DNA from: Aotearoamyces nothofagi
Lineage: Eukaryota; Ascomycota; Leotiomycetes; Leotiales; Tympanidaceae
Direction of reading: 5' to 3'
Length of the DNA: 64,000 nucleotides
Assembly (NCBI GenBank): GCA_015345905.1
Contig: JADDTR010000032.1
Coordinates: forward strand, 62,001 to 126,000
Numbering within the stretch: position 1 is the stretch's first letter; every line of letters starts with the position of its first letter. Shown in pieces: positions 1 through 10,439 of this stretch. Under the pieces are notes generated by a model, which was given only the letters and a program-made list of their open reading frames with translations, was not told the origin of the DNA and did no database searches. The translations under genes were made by a program, and so were the position numbers.

Positions 1-63
1 CAGACTTTCCGAACGCCAGACTCCAGCGCTTCAGGCCCCAGCGGCGCACGTACAGGACCCTAG
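1..63 (+). CDS. Possible 3' end of a gene cut by the window start
   Basis: Frame 1 is open from base 1 and ends at a TAG at 61-63. It gives a 20-residue Ser/Pro/Gly-rich tail ending SGPSGARTGP, which would suit a low-complexity C-terminus of a fungal protein. With only 20 codons the reading is weak, and a chance open frame is a real alternative. No family can be named. Confidence 0.3.
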   Translation, partial: QTFRTPDSSASGPSGARTGP

Positions 64-781
64 GGATGACTGTATATTGGTGCATCTGGTGTTGGACGTG
101 GAAACCCATTCTGGCACGGCAGTGGCTGTGCTGTGTTTTGTGGAATCGGCGGTGTTTTTGAAGGCCTCTGGAGGAGTTATGAGTAAATACGACTTAAGAA
201 TGAGGAATCGGGTCGAATGCTTACTTATATGTGGATTTGAGGTTTATGATTTATCGTTGAGGAAGAAGTTATGGTGAAGGCGGAGAATGTATCAAGTAGT
301 AAATCGCGAGGCTGTGCAACCAGTAAAGCAGGTTTGCATGGCGTACGCCAAGCCTTGGCACGTAGGCTTCACTTCATATATGAATTCGAAGTGACGATAA
401 GTCAGCCACTGAAGTTTTTCAGTCCTACATATTAATTATATTAACAAGATAAGTATTGCCTGTTGATTAATTAATCTTTCGATTGGCTTAATGATTGAAC
501 TTGGAAGAACCTCTGGGAAGTTCCTGTCTGCAAGATGTGCCAAAGGAGTTTTACAACATAAGCTTGACTGACGGCATAGATTGCGAAAAACTACAAGAAT
601 TCAAATAAAACTTGAATGCAATGGCAGAGCAACCAAAACAGCATAGACTAGAACTAAACAGAATTATGGAAAATGGACTCAACGCATATCCAATAAAAAG
701 ATGTTGGCTCTATTTTCCGTGCTTTCTATGGTAATATACAATACTTTACAGGGGCGCCTGCAATGCCTCTTCTTCTGTTGA
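64..781. other. Intergenic stretch, no gene seen
   Basis: AT-rich stretch between the putative tail at the left edge and the 3' end of the MRPL15 gene. Only short unsupported open frames are present, for example a 66-codon one at 77-277. It probably contains the 3' UTRs of the two flanking genes. Confidence 0.5.
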
Positions 782-1683
782 TTATGAAATTCCAAGTGGC
801 TTCAATATCCGTTCTCTTGCAACATTGTTTGCTACCTCCCCCCCCTTCTGTAACGCTAGAGCCCCGATAATTGCGTACAGTGACGCAGTATAAACGACAT
901 CACATCCAGATCCTGCAAAATTCGCAGGCTACATTGAATATTAGCCAATAATATAGCAGCTAAAACGTAGTGTAATACTTACATTTCTTGGTTTCCATCT
1001 TGTGACTTGTGCAATTCCATATGAAGATGCCAATTGTCCAAGCCGTTCTTTTGAGAGGACGTCCCCCAGGTTGATATTGGTGAGATTTGGGAGGCCCTCG
1101 AGGGCAGGATGCTCAAATGAAGTTCGGTCATATGGATCTTGAATGGCAGATTTGGTCGCGGTGGCTAGAGGAGAGTTGAGGAGGGCAAGTGAGCTTTGGA
1201 GGAGGAGAATCCGTTTGCCTATAGATTGCTTAGCATAATCCCTTTAAACAGCAAGACAATCCTACCGAAGAATGCCAATTTGTCATTGAAGCCTCGTCGA
1301 CCTTGATCAAAGCTCTTGTGTGTTATTGCCAGCCATTTCACCTCTTCTGTGAGAACCTTATCTCCTCCTCTTCCCAAGAATTTGACGTACATCGCATCCA
1401 ACTTTGCCGGATCCGAATTTGCTTCCCAAGCCTTATTTGGGTCCTTAATACGTGGGGAGAATGGCGCCTTCATCAACGGAGGGGTATATGACCATCTTGG
1501 CCTATCCTCAGACACTTCTGCTTGGCTCTCCTCTGATCTCGAAGCCGATGACGAAATACGACGGACAGCCTTCGAGGCGGTGGAGCTTGCGCATTGACAA
1601 CATTGCCGTGGTCGCCTTACAAAAGCTTGAATCGATCGAATTGGCACTTTTGATGCCATTGCCACAGCGCTATCTACGTACAA
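782..1683 (-). CDS. MRPL15: Mitochondrial large-subunit ribosomal protein MRPL15 (mL57), RNase III-like fold
   Basis: Structural protein of the mitochondrial 54S subunit carrying a catalytically dead RNase III-like domain. I read three exons on the minus strand: 1683-1266, 1218-983 and 928-782. Introns are 47 and 54 nt, and the frame is maintained to 266 aa with a TAA stop. The middle shows the RNase III-like helix (EEVKWLAITHKSFDQGRRG, then NDKLAFFGKRILLLQSSLAL across intron 1). The end contains VVYTASLYAIIGALALQKGG and VARERILKPLGIS, the conserved C-terminal part of this family. The N-terminus is basic and Ser-rich, as in a mitochondrial presequence. The start could be 1683 or, more like a presequence, the in-frame ATG at 1659. 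It diverges from RTT109, with about 200 bp between the starts. The splice joins are inferred from motifs and homology. Confidence 0.88.
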
Positions 1684-1886
1684 AGCTCAAGATGAGGTGT
1701 TCGTCCGGAGACTCAAGCCGAATCGAATCTCGGAATTGTTAAGTCAAATCTTGCGCTAGTCCTTATCGAGAATTCCTTCCAGCGCGTCATCCGTATATCG
1801 CCAGTCGCGCTCACATCCTCTCATAATTGATTAACCTCTCACTTCTAGGATAATTATGCCACCATTTTTTAATTATTTCTTCTGAT

Positions 1887-3545
1887 ATGGCTGCTCATGA
1901 GCAAGTGAGCTCACAGTTATCTTTTGCTCATCTTTCACTCGCAGAAAAACTTGCTAAAGTTCTTCCCAAAGGTATCGCATTCAAGCTTTACCACGTGTCT
2001 TCTCCACCAACTCGAACAACGGCAATATACTCAGCCCCCCCTGGCGAACAACCAGATAGGACCTATTGTGAGAGCCATTTCCTTGCGCTCTCGATAAAGC
2101 CGAAAGCGGGATCGGAGCAGGCGCAAGGGGTCACCGAAGTGCTCACATTTGCTATCGAAGTCCTCATTTATTCTACAGCATCCTCTACCACGATATTTGT
2201 TTCGAAAGCCGACTCTAGTGGCTATCTAAAGCTCCTCAATCTTCCGAAAGGCAGTTCCTCTACCCTAAAGGAAGTCAGCTCTACATTTCTAGCATACCTC
2301 GTGGAGAAGCGCCAGAGGCCCGGTATTCGAACAACCGTCTCGCTTTTCGCGCGCGCACAAGATCAATATCTCTTCCCTGGAAGTGTAAAGAATAAGGATA
2401 AGCATGTTCTTGACGACCGAGGACTGGTAAGATGGTGGTGCCAGGTTCTGAACCCCCTTGTGGAGACTTCGAAACCTACAGAAGACAATAGTACTACATG
2501 GGACTCGATACAGGGCTATCTAATCGTTCCTGGACTTGAGACGCTTGAAGCCAAAGCCCTTTTACCAAAGCCTAGTAGAGTTAGTGCCTGGACGATTGGA
2601 CATCCTTTGCGCTCAATTTCCACATATTCGGGAGACGTGCCTCCAAGATGTCTTGTTCCTCACTTTCCAGACGATCCTAAAGCTAGGTTCCTCGATGAAC
2701 TCGACAATGAGATATCCGATGCACAAGGAAAAGCTACAGGAAAATGGAATTCGGTGAAGAGTTTGGACGTGTTTTGGGAAATGATGGCATTTCGACAAGA
2801 GTGTAGCGCCGGACGTATGGTTGGATTTATCTGGATCGTATTCACACCACCCTCTGCCTCTCATGAAGAAGCAGAAGTCCAAATTGGTAGCCCAAACCGA
2901 CCTCCGAGCGTTATCAGCGATTATGGGGAAGACGACGACCTTCCAAATCTGCCAAAATTCAACAGGTCCTTTACCCCAGACATGTTATTCGCAGCAACAA
3001 GTGAATTCGGATCTCCTGTCAAATCTAAAGCTGGATCCCAGCGCTCTAGATCAGTACGCTCGTCGCCGAGTAAAAGAAAACTATCCGGGCCTATAATTCC
3101 ACGACAGCCGAAAATCAAGGCACCCAATCGTGCGTATTCGCAGTCACTGGAGAAGCCGCAGCAAACTGCATACTACGTGTGGCCTACGGATAGTAGAGGT
3201 CAAGTTGTACTTGATGAGAAAGACTACAAACGGATGAATGAGCTTCTTCTGAATCTAGATTTTGCAAATTTAGAGCTGGCACTCGAAGGCACTCAGCGCT
3301 GGATAAACGAGGTTCGATCGGTTACATCAAGTGATCCGATCAACTGGGGTGCTTCTGTATTAGGGACCAAATCATTCGAGGTCAAAGCTGATGTAGGGAA
3401 ATCCGACGTTACGACATTGAACGTGGGACTCGTACGAAAGAAGAGGAAGGCCAATGCAGAAATGGACGCCAGTGAGAAACTGGATCAAGCTCCGAAAGTT
3501 AATGTTCTTGACACAGGGATTATAAGGAAGAAGGCCAAGGTGTAA
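1887..3545 (+). CDS. RTT109: Histone acetyltransferase Rtt109
   Basis: Fungal-specific KAT11-family enzyme. With the chaperones Asf1 and Vps75 it acetylates histone H3 (K56, also K9/K27) on new nucleosomes during DNA replication and repair in the nucleus. Intronless, 552 aa, starting at the first in-frame ATG after the divergent promoter. The N-terminal half carries the family's recognisable core, including FARAQDQYLFPGSVKNKDKH followed by VLDDRGLVRWWCQVL at roughly residues 152-187, and the strand GYLKLLNLPKG before it. A WEMMAFRQECSAGRMVGFIW block near residue 290-315 matches the catalytic region. Residues about 330-430 are a low-complexity Ser/Arg/Pro insertion (RSRSVRSSPSKRK). The tail ends in basic KKRK and RKKAKV patches that could act as nuclear localisation signals. 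Confidence 0.93.
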   Translation: MAAHEQVSSQLSFAHLSLAEKLAKVLPKGIAFKLYHVSSPPTRTTAIYSAPPGEQPDRTYCESHFLALSIKPKAGSEQAQGVTEVLTFAIEVLIYSTASSTTIFVSKADSSGYLKLLNLPKGSSSTLKEVSSTFLAYLVEKRQRPGIRTTVSLFARAQDQYLFPGSVKNKDKHVLDDRGLVRWWCQVLNPLVETSKPTEDNSTTWDSIQGYLIVPGLETLEAKALLPKPSRVSAWTIGHPLRSISTYSGDVPPRCLVPHFPDDPKARFLDELDNEISDAQGKATGKWNSVKSLDVFWEMMAFRQECSAGRMVGFIWIVFTPPSASHEEAEVQIGSPNRPPSVISDYGEDDDLPNLPKFNRSFTPDMLFAATSEFGSPVKSKAGSQRSRSVRSSPSKRKLSGPIIPRQPKIKAPNRAYSQSLEKPQQTAYYVWPTDSRGQVVLDEKDYKRMNELLLNLDFANLELALEGTQRWINEVRSVTSSDPINWGASVLGTKSFEVKADVGKSDVTTLNVGLVRKKRKANAEMDASEKLDQAPKVNVLDTGIIRKKAKV

Positions 3546-3656
3546 GCACGGTAATAATCATAAATATGGAGTTCAAAAACAGGGGCAAGGAGTTGGCTGC
3601 ACGGCTGGATACCGGCGGCTGGATACCATCGGGTGATATATATACCATATGGAAAG

Positions 3657-3694
<38 letters not shown>

Positions 3695-4399
3695 CGTTTG
3701 ATTTATAGATCAGTCAATCAATAAAGGTCTATTCAGAATGCCACGCTTCATCAGATGCTGGAATTAGGTTGAGACTCAGGATAATGGGAGCCTAAGGCTG
3801 CGCTGCCCGCGGGCCATTGCCCAGTCTGGGGTCGCGACCGAAGGCCGGGGACTCGCGAGCGTTGAAGGATCAAGGCTATCGTCAAATTGAAGGCACACAA
3901 TGACGGATCTGTGAACACCAAAGACATGCATGTTGTGACAGGAAAGCCCTACCAGGAAATGACGGGAGGATTTCCTGGAGCCTTCACCCGAGATTCAGAA
4001 GAAGCAGTTCTATCTACGGACCAAATTAAGGTGCCTTCGAATTTGTACTTAGCCTCGGATGACCAAATGGGCATAGCCTCATTCTTATCCTCAGTAAGCC
4101 TAATTGGACCCCCTTAATTTTAAAGTAAGGTTCCGCTCACATGATTGGCCGTGTCCGAGGGCTAGCGCCTTGATCACGGTATGGCTGAGACGCATTCCTC
4201 ACGCTTAGATGCCTCCGTACATGTCTGATATCCCGCCCGCTCCCCCATTCAATCTCAACCTCATATTTCGCCTTCAGCCCCGTCATTCTGTGCATCTCCG
4301 CACATCACACTCCTTATAGTCAGCCGGATCTCCAGATGCGTGCATAGCAAGCACAGTGATAACGCAAAGTCACTCATTTTCACACTCGTTTTTGATACC
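3546..4399 (+). other. Intergenic spacer with a short TGGAAAA tandem repeat
   Basis: Holds the RTT109 3' UTR and the promoter of the CRH gene. At about 3655-3693 a 7-bp unit (TGGAAAA) repeats about five times. A 76-codon open frame at 3887-4117 has no recognisable features and is not called. A pyrimidine-rich stretch precedes the CRH start at 4400. Confidence 0.5.
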
Positions 4400-5780
4400 A
4401 TGTCTGCACGATCTATTCTTTTCTTTCTTGGCCTGCTTCTGGCCACTCTGTCGCCGGCGACAGCTCAAACTTGGACAGCATGTGATCCCACAAAAAATAC
4501 CACATGTCCTACGGATGAAGCGCTGGGCATGAGCTATACTTTCGACTTCACTCAGTCCTCTAACGCGTCAACGTGGAACACCACGGCTGGGACTATCGTG
4601 TACGGCTCAAATGGCAGCGAATTCACAATTAACAAGCGCTACGACTCACCGACTATCCAGTCCCAATTCTACATCTTTTTCGGTACCGTTGAGGTTCACA
4701 TGAAAGCCGCGACTGGACAGGGCGTTATCAGCAGTATTGTGCTCGAGTCCGATGATCTCGACGAAATTGATTGGGAGTTTTTGGGCGGCAACCATACCGT
4801 GGTCGAATCCAACTACTTTGGAAAAGCCAATAATACCGGCCTGGATGCTTTATACCATCCCGTCGATAACCCAATGGAGTCTTTCCACAATTACACCGTG
4901 CATTGGACAGCAGAGAAGATTGAATGGTGGATAGACTCCCAACTTGCGCGCACACTTCTCTATGCGGATGCTGAAAACGGCACCCATTACCCTCAGACAC
5001 CAATGACCGTCAGAATGGGAATTTGGGCCGGTGGTGATCCAGGTAATGCAAACGGCACTATCGAGTGGGCTGGCGGTGAGACCAACTACGACGATGTGCC
5101 CTATACCATGTATGTCCAGACCGTTAAGATCACCGATTCTGGATCAGGAAGCGCGTATGAGTATAGCGACACTTCTGGAACATGGGAGAGCATCAAGACC
5201 ATAGCGTATGTATTATCACCGTATCCCAAGGTATCATATACTAATATCTTCCAGGGGAAATTCTTCAGTTGCCGATACACTTAGATATGTACCCACAGCC
5301 ACTCCGTCAGTCGCTGACAAATGGGACTCGGTTTCTTCAACGGCGAAAATTGGCATATACTGCGCCGCATCGGCTGTTGGAGCTGCCTTCGTCGGCCTTC
5401 TATCTTTCTGCTGCATCAAGCATAGGCGCGCAGGCAGGAGGGAACATGCGGCATATGCTGCGAAGCTCGAGGCCGAGAGAGCGGAGAATGCGGCATACCA
5501 GATTGAGCTGAAGGGTCGGAGTCAGGATTCGTTAAGCAGTTACGCCCCAACGCCAAATGAGTATCGGACTGGAACTCCTGCTGTCCCAGCTATCCCGTCG
5601 GCGTACGCGAATGGAGCTCTCAGGAGTCCCGCTGAGACGTCAGCAGTCTACGGAAACGGGGGACTCCGTAGTCCAAGTGGCTTTAACCTAGAATATTCTT
5701 CCGGTAATGGAAATGCTGCTAACGGGTACTTTAATAACGGGGGATACTCAAAGCAAAATGAGAAGTATGAGAGGTTCTAA
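4400..5780 (+). CDS. CRH-like GH16 cell-wall chitin-glucan transglycosylase
   Basis: Member of the CRH/UTR2 group of GH16, which links chitin to beta-glucan in the fungal wall. Two exons, 4400-5205 and 5255-5780, flank a 49-nt intron with GTATGT donor, CTAAT branch and CAG acceptor, giving 443 aa. The ATG at 4400 is preferred over one 60 bp upstream because it starts directly with a signal peptide (SILFFLGLLLATLSPATAQ). The catalytic GH16 motif appears as DEIDWEFLG with both acidic residues. Several N-glycosylation sites (NHT, NNT, NGT) are present. The C-terminal part, after a Ser/Thr spacer, has a hydrophobic segment (IGIYCAASAVGAAFVGLLSF), then a basic KHRR stop and a cytoplasmic Tyr/Asn/Gly-rich tail. 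It is therefore probably a type I membrane protein rather than GPI-anchored, which is somewhat unusual for the family. Confidence 0.9.
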
Positions 5781-6008
5781 TTCTATTCAAGTCTCCCGAG
5801 CTCGTCACGAATGTACTTAATGTCAGGCGTATTGAGGCTAGAGTTGATGGTGATCAATATATAAGCAGCGTTTTTTCACACGTTCTACAACCCGAGTGGC
5901 ATAATTGTATTTGAAGTAATCCATCATGAGGTACGCTCAAAGAAGCGAAATTTAAGCAGCGTGTAAAGGAAAGTAAGACGAAAGCAAATCCACGCACTCC
6001 AAACCTTG

Positions 6009-7610
6009 CTACATCACCTCACCAACTCGTGGTGCGCCTCCTTTCCAGTCGTTGCTCTCATAATAACGAAAAACCAAGTCATAGCCATCAAATTCATGCA
6101 CAATCCGCTCCACACGCCGATATCCTTTGATACTATCCATCCTAATACCACGTCTCATGCCATGGGCCACCAGTTTGGCATCGATAAGAGGATGGTCCAA
6201 TACACTCAAGTCACTGATACCCGTATCGCTTGATTTAGCTTCAAATAGAGTGACACTAAAACGGCCAGGCTTGAAAATGTCGACCACGTGCTCAATGACC
6301 TCGGCAGTCTCTCGTCCAGTCTGGCGTCCTGGAACATTGGTCTCGAATGAAGCGTATGAACACTGCGGCTCAGGAGTGACATGAACCGTGAAATAGTGAG
6401 TGGCGCTACCAGCTTGATCTGGCGCAGGAATGACACCATTGGCAGAAAATCCGCAAGGATTGAACATGTAGGCATCAACTCGGGCATCGGGGTAACGAGA
6501 TGTCGGGTAGACTTCAGAAAGCCCACAGACTTCAGAGACAACTGTCCCAAGGGCGTGTCCTTCAGTAGCTAACTCCTCTGGGAAGCCAGGCTCATCGTCT
6601 GGCGTAAGTCTACCGTTATCGGAGGAGGTATTGCTGAAGACATCGGATGTATCATCCTGAGCCTCTATACTACCCCGCGTTGCTCCACACATACTGATAT
6701 CCGGCTCGTTGCTGTTATGTAGGCCTCCCTGGCTATCCGTTGCCTCCTGGCGTGCTTCATTGGTTCTCTGAGAATATTTTCCTTCTGCGACCGCACTCGC
6801 ATTTTCTAGATAGAATTGCTTTGCATTTTCCGGCTCTAGATCAGTCATGAGAATCTCCAACGTCTCGTCATCGTTACGAGTAACTTGCTGCAGGGCACAA
6901 GCTTCCACTGGAGACTGTAGAACCTTTGTCTCAGTAGCGTATTCGCGACCTGGTGTCGCCGGTGGAGTCAAACTGAAATTGGGGCTAGTCAGATACAAGT
7001 ACCAATGATCTCCATTCATCTTCCCAACCATGTATGCGCTGCCGCCTAAGAACATCTTGTCCAGATAGTTAACTTCATCCTTCCAGCTACGGTGTGGACC
7101 GTGCTGCTTGTCCGGAAAGAGAAAGTTCTTTCGGCTATAGAAGACTCTGTAAGGCGTAGCTGCAGCAGTCATATTCTTCACCATACCTGTAGGGTGGTGT
7201 GGAAATCCGGCTTGCGAGGCAGCAATCTCCAACATGCGAGGGAGACCCCATAGAAGTGTTGTAGTGCCACAGGTCTTCAGTATGAGTTTGTGACTAAAGA
7301 CAAACATACTAGACTCCGAAAGAAGATATGCATCCACGTGATCGGATTGAACTACTGACAGGACCTTGCAGTTGACCATGTCAAGCATCTCCTTCCATGT
7401 ATCGGCAGCAACTGCTTTAAGTCCATTTTTGACAGTAGTGGCCGGAAGCGCATTTTCAGCTGGGGCAAACCATACTTCTAGCAGCTTTTCTGGTCCTTCA
7501 AATGCATTGCTTGAATCGAGGTCTATCGTAGCCTCACGATTGATAGTCAAATGTGGTGTGCCTTCAAATGGCGAGAATGTATATTGAGGTGGGACTTCAG
7601 AATTGACCAT
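6009..7610 (-). CDS. SPE2: S-adenosylmethionine decarboxylase proenzyme
   Basis: Makes decarboxylated AdoMet, the aminopropyl donor for spermidine and spermine synthesis. 533 aa, intronless as read. The self-cleavage site is clear: LLSESSMFVFSHKLILKTCG, where chain cleavage before Ser100 of the ESS triplet would give the pyruvoyl cofactor. Cys114 in the KTCGTT motif matches the conserved catalytic cysteine. The usual AFEGPEKLLEVWFAP block lies at about residues 37-51. A central region of roughly 100 residues (about 255-355) is low-complexity and acidic, which lengthens the protein beyond typical 350-500 aa relatives. The 5' side has a long region without genes, and an upstream open frame (7597-7836, minus) overlaps the start codon region. 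If it is in the mRNA it could affect translation. Confidence 0.94.
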   Translation of the reverse strand: MVNSEVPPQYTFSPFEGTPHLTINREATIDLDSSNAFEGPEKLLEVWFAPAENALPATTVKNGLKAVAADTWKEMLDMVNCKVLSVVQSDHVDAYLLSESSMFVFSHKLILKTCGTTTLLWGLPRMLEIAASQAGFPHHPTGMVKNMTAAATPYRVFYSRKNFLFPDKQHGPHRSWKDEVNYLDKMFLGGSAYMVGKMNGDHWYLYLTSPNFSLTPPATPGREYATETKVLQSPVEACALQQVTRNDDETLEILMTDLEPENAKQFYLENASAVAEGKYSQRTNEARQEATDSQGGLHNSNEPDISMCGATRGSIEAQDDTSDVFSNTSSDNGRLTPDDEPGFPEELATEGHALGTVVSEVCGLSEVYPTSRYPDARVDAYMFNPCGFSANGVIPAPDQAGSATHYFTVHVTPEPQCSYASFETNVPGRQTGRETAEVIEHVVDIFKPGRFSVTLFEAKSSDTGISDLSVLDHPLIDAKLVAHGMRRGIRMDSIKGYRRVERIVHEFDGYDLVFRYYESNDWKGGAPRVGEVM

Positions 7611-9122
7611 CTCCGCGAAGAAAGGTGGGGTTTGTGCCTATTAGCTCGTTGAAAATAGTGATAGCTAACGTAGCAAGTACTGTGAAGCACTTTCTGCCAC
7701 TCAAACGAACCTTGCGGTGTTCGTATGAGAAGAGAAGGCCCACAGAACCGTGGGAAAGAATTATGTGCTGGCGGAGCCAGCTGCAGCGGGTTGTTGAATT
7801 AGACGTCACGTAAGAGACGTTATGGAGGTCTGGCACAAAGAGGAATGAAGTCCTTTGCTGGAAAAATGTTGACTATTCGAGAGCCTCGCTCTGTCAGAGA
7901 CCGATACCGTTCACAAGTATCGGATCTAGCAGACGAGGTTATCTGCGTTCGAAGGTCTGGTGAGGTCCGTGGGGCGTGGCTAGTGCTATCGAGGCCTGCA
8001 AAAGAACAGTCAGTTGACTTTCAATTAAAATCAATGGTGCCTGCGTTGTAAGTGGCCCCAGGAAGTTTTCGAAGCCAGTTGCCAACACATCCACCCATTC
8101 GCCGCCTAAATTGATAAATCGCTCAAGGGCAAGGTAGCACAGCGATACAGAAAGAAATGTGTCTATATCAACATGTACTTACTTTGCTGGCATGGATAGG
8201 AATCGTAGTAAGTCTTTAGTGCTCATAGAGTGGGTGTAGAGGATAGATGTAAAGGTTTTTGCAAATGTTGCCAAAAGCTACTTATGCAGCTGGGCTAAAA
8301 CGGCGTGTTTGCTTGGACGATTGCAAGAAAGAGCAGTGTTCATCAGGCTTTGAAACGTGGCGCCTGTTGATGCGGAAAGAATTCAGAAGTTGTTTGTTCG
8401 TCGTCGATGTAATGGATCGTGGTGTCAAAGTTTTTTTTGACCTAAACGTCATTGTTAGTAAAGAGGAGCAGGAACGCGGAAATTTGCGCAACACTGACAG
8501 GAGCTCGTTCGCCGACGTGACATCGACAGAAGCTCAGTATAGTGGAGCTTCTGAGGGGTTGAACTGTCAATTCGAAATGTCCCTTGACGTTTGAGGATTG
8601 ATGGAGGGACGAGGGAGGTAAATTCGAACCGGTATTGCTAGATTTTGTTCGTATAGGCAGGCAGTGCCAGGCACGGCACGGGGCTTTCTTCTCGCGCTTT
8701 TTGCCGGATGGAGAAGCTGCGACCCCACCATTCCAGCGGAGAGGGGATATTTAGCGAATGTTGATCAACGTTCATAGATTATTGCTGTAATTATTTAATT
8801 TTAATAGGTCAAGATCTCATCCTTCAGAAAGCCAATATCTTTCATTTAAACAAATACCGCCCTCCATGTTCCTTATTTCACATAATTAGTATTTTAATAT
8901 TCAACTGTCAGAAATATCATACTTCTATAATTTGAAGTCTGTAGAGGCTAATGTATTTTAAATGCGTGTCTAGAACGTGAGAGCGTGGAATATTCAGTAT
9001 GATATTTAATACTTTATACTACTCTTAGCTACTCTATTAATTCATGGATCATATATAATACAGCTCTAAATTTCCCTGAACACCTTCGCTATGCTCCTTA
9101 AATGATGGTCAAAATATCAAGA
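7611..9122. other. Intergenic region: SPE2 promoter/leader and CFD1 3' side
   Basis: About 1.5 kb with no supportable gene. The part next to SPE2 probably includes its promoter and 5' leader. A plus-strand 111-codon open frame at 8259-8594 has no recognisable domain and is not called. From about 8750 to 9100 the DNA becomes strongly AT-rich, as expected for a 3' flank. Confidence 0.5.
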
Positions 9123-10112
9123 TCAATTGCTGTTAGTGTCAACAACCCCTTCGCAAGCCCCAATAACATCTGCCGTAATGTCTCGAAAGATAGGGGATAG
9201 TGAGCAGCTTTTGTACTTCTCAACCAATTGTCCAGGCTCTTTGGAATATGTTGCAGATTCTTCGCCGTTTCCGTTTCCGTTTCCGTTCCCGATATCTTGA
9301 CCATTGACGGACGTACCAACAGGATATATTGGTCTTCGCCCAGTTTCGACAAGCATGACGAACTGAGGATCAATGGGTACACTTCCCAGAAATCTGACAT
9401 GGAATTCTTCAGCCATAATTCGTCCACCACCAGAACTGAAGACAGCTGTGCACTCTGAACAGTGCGGGCACACAAAGCCACTCATGTTCTCAACCACTCC
9501 AATAACATTGATACTTGTCTTCACGCAGAAGTTCAGTTCTTTCTTGACATCGGCCGTGGCTACAGCTTGTGGTGTTGTAACCACTACGGCGCCCTTGACT
9601 TGCCCTGGCAAAGCATTTTTTAGAAGCGTTTCTGCTAAGCTGATATGTTCATCCGAAGTGCCAGGTGGTGTATCGATGAGAAGGTAATCGAGGTCCCCCC
9701 ATAGCACATCCGTCAAGAATTGGCGTACCATCGCCGTCTTCTTCGGTCCCCGCCACACTACAGCATCGCCCCTCTCCCGAAGTAAAAATCCTAAGCTCAT
9801 GCATCGCAGTTCACCAATGCCAGCTTCCGGGTCGGCCGAATGTACTGGAACGGGTATCCAGCCGCCCGGCGCTTGCGTCACTTTCGAGGATTCGATGCCA
9901 AATAGGCGTGGTATGGATGGACCGGTAAGATCAATATCGAGAACGCCTACTGAATGCCCGGCTAGTGAAAGAGAAAGTGCCAGTTGAGTTGTAATCGAGG
10001 ATTTGCCAACCCCGCCTTTGCCTGAGAGCACCTGGCGTTGTCAGTGATTGCCAGTCGAGCAATTGTTGGGTTTACTTACAAGAACGATGTTCTTGACCTT
10101 GTCAAGAGACAT
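9123..10112 (-). CDS. CFD1: Cytosolic Fe-S cluster assembly factor CFD1 (NUBP2-type P-loop ATPase)
   Basis: Partner of Nbp35 in the cytosolic Fe-S scaffold complex (CIA pathway). It has a tiny first exon, 10112-10080 ([11 protein letters not shown]), then a 48-nt intron with GTAAGT donor, then 10031-9123, giving 313 aa. Without that exon the protein would lack its first beta strand. The deviant Walker A GKGGVGKS is at residues 15-22, the Mrp-family signature [13 protein letters not shown] follows near residue 130, and the bridging cluster ligands are in VCPHCSEC (Cys199 and Cys202). Near residue 260 is a Gly-Asn run ([11 protein letters not shown]) encoded by a short hexanucleotide repeat at about 9266-9295, outside the conserved core. 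It is divergent from the next gene with about 330 bp between them. Confidence 0.93.
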
Positions 10113-10439
10113 TTTGATTGTTTTGTAGATTCACGATCCCAGCGCGTTCCAAAGACAATATTGCGAGCCCAAAATATCGTCTTCCAATCCTTATCGATTA
10201 TCAATCAATCAACAAGCGCTAAAATTTGATGACGGCGAAGACTTCGAGCGCCGTAGACTTCGAGCGCCGTAGTTTCTCCGCGCGCGGCTGCCCCGGCTAC
10301 ATGAAAGGTAGCGAGCGAACAGGGAACCCCGGTTATTCTGTTTCCATATTCATTTCAGCTACTACTGAAAGATTATGCTCGACAAGCCGTCGCTTTATGC
10401 TGAGGACAATATGACAACCGCCGCGTTAAGTAGATCGAT
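10113..10439. promoter_or_regulatory. Shared divergent promoter of CFD1 and the acidic adaptor-like gene
   Basis: Both flanking genes start at the edges of this 327-bp spacer. It contains an exact tandem duplication of a 17-bp unit (GACTTCGAGCGCCGTAG) at about 10233-10266. Whether this unit binds a factor is unknown. Confidence 0.5.

Noticed and set aside
8259-8594. 111-codon open frame upstream of SPE2
   Set aside because: No recognisable motif, composition unlike the neighbouring genes, and it lies in the probable promoter/leader of SPE2.
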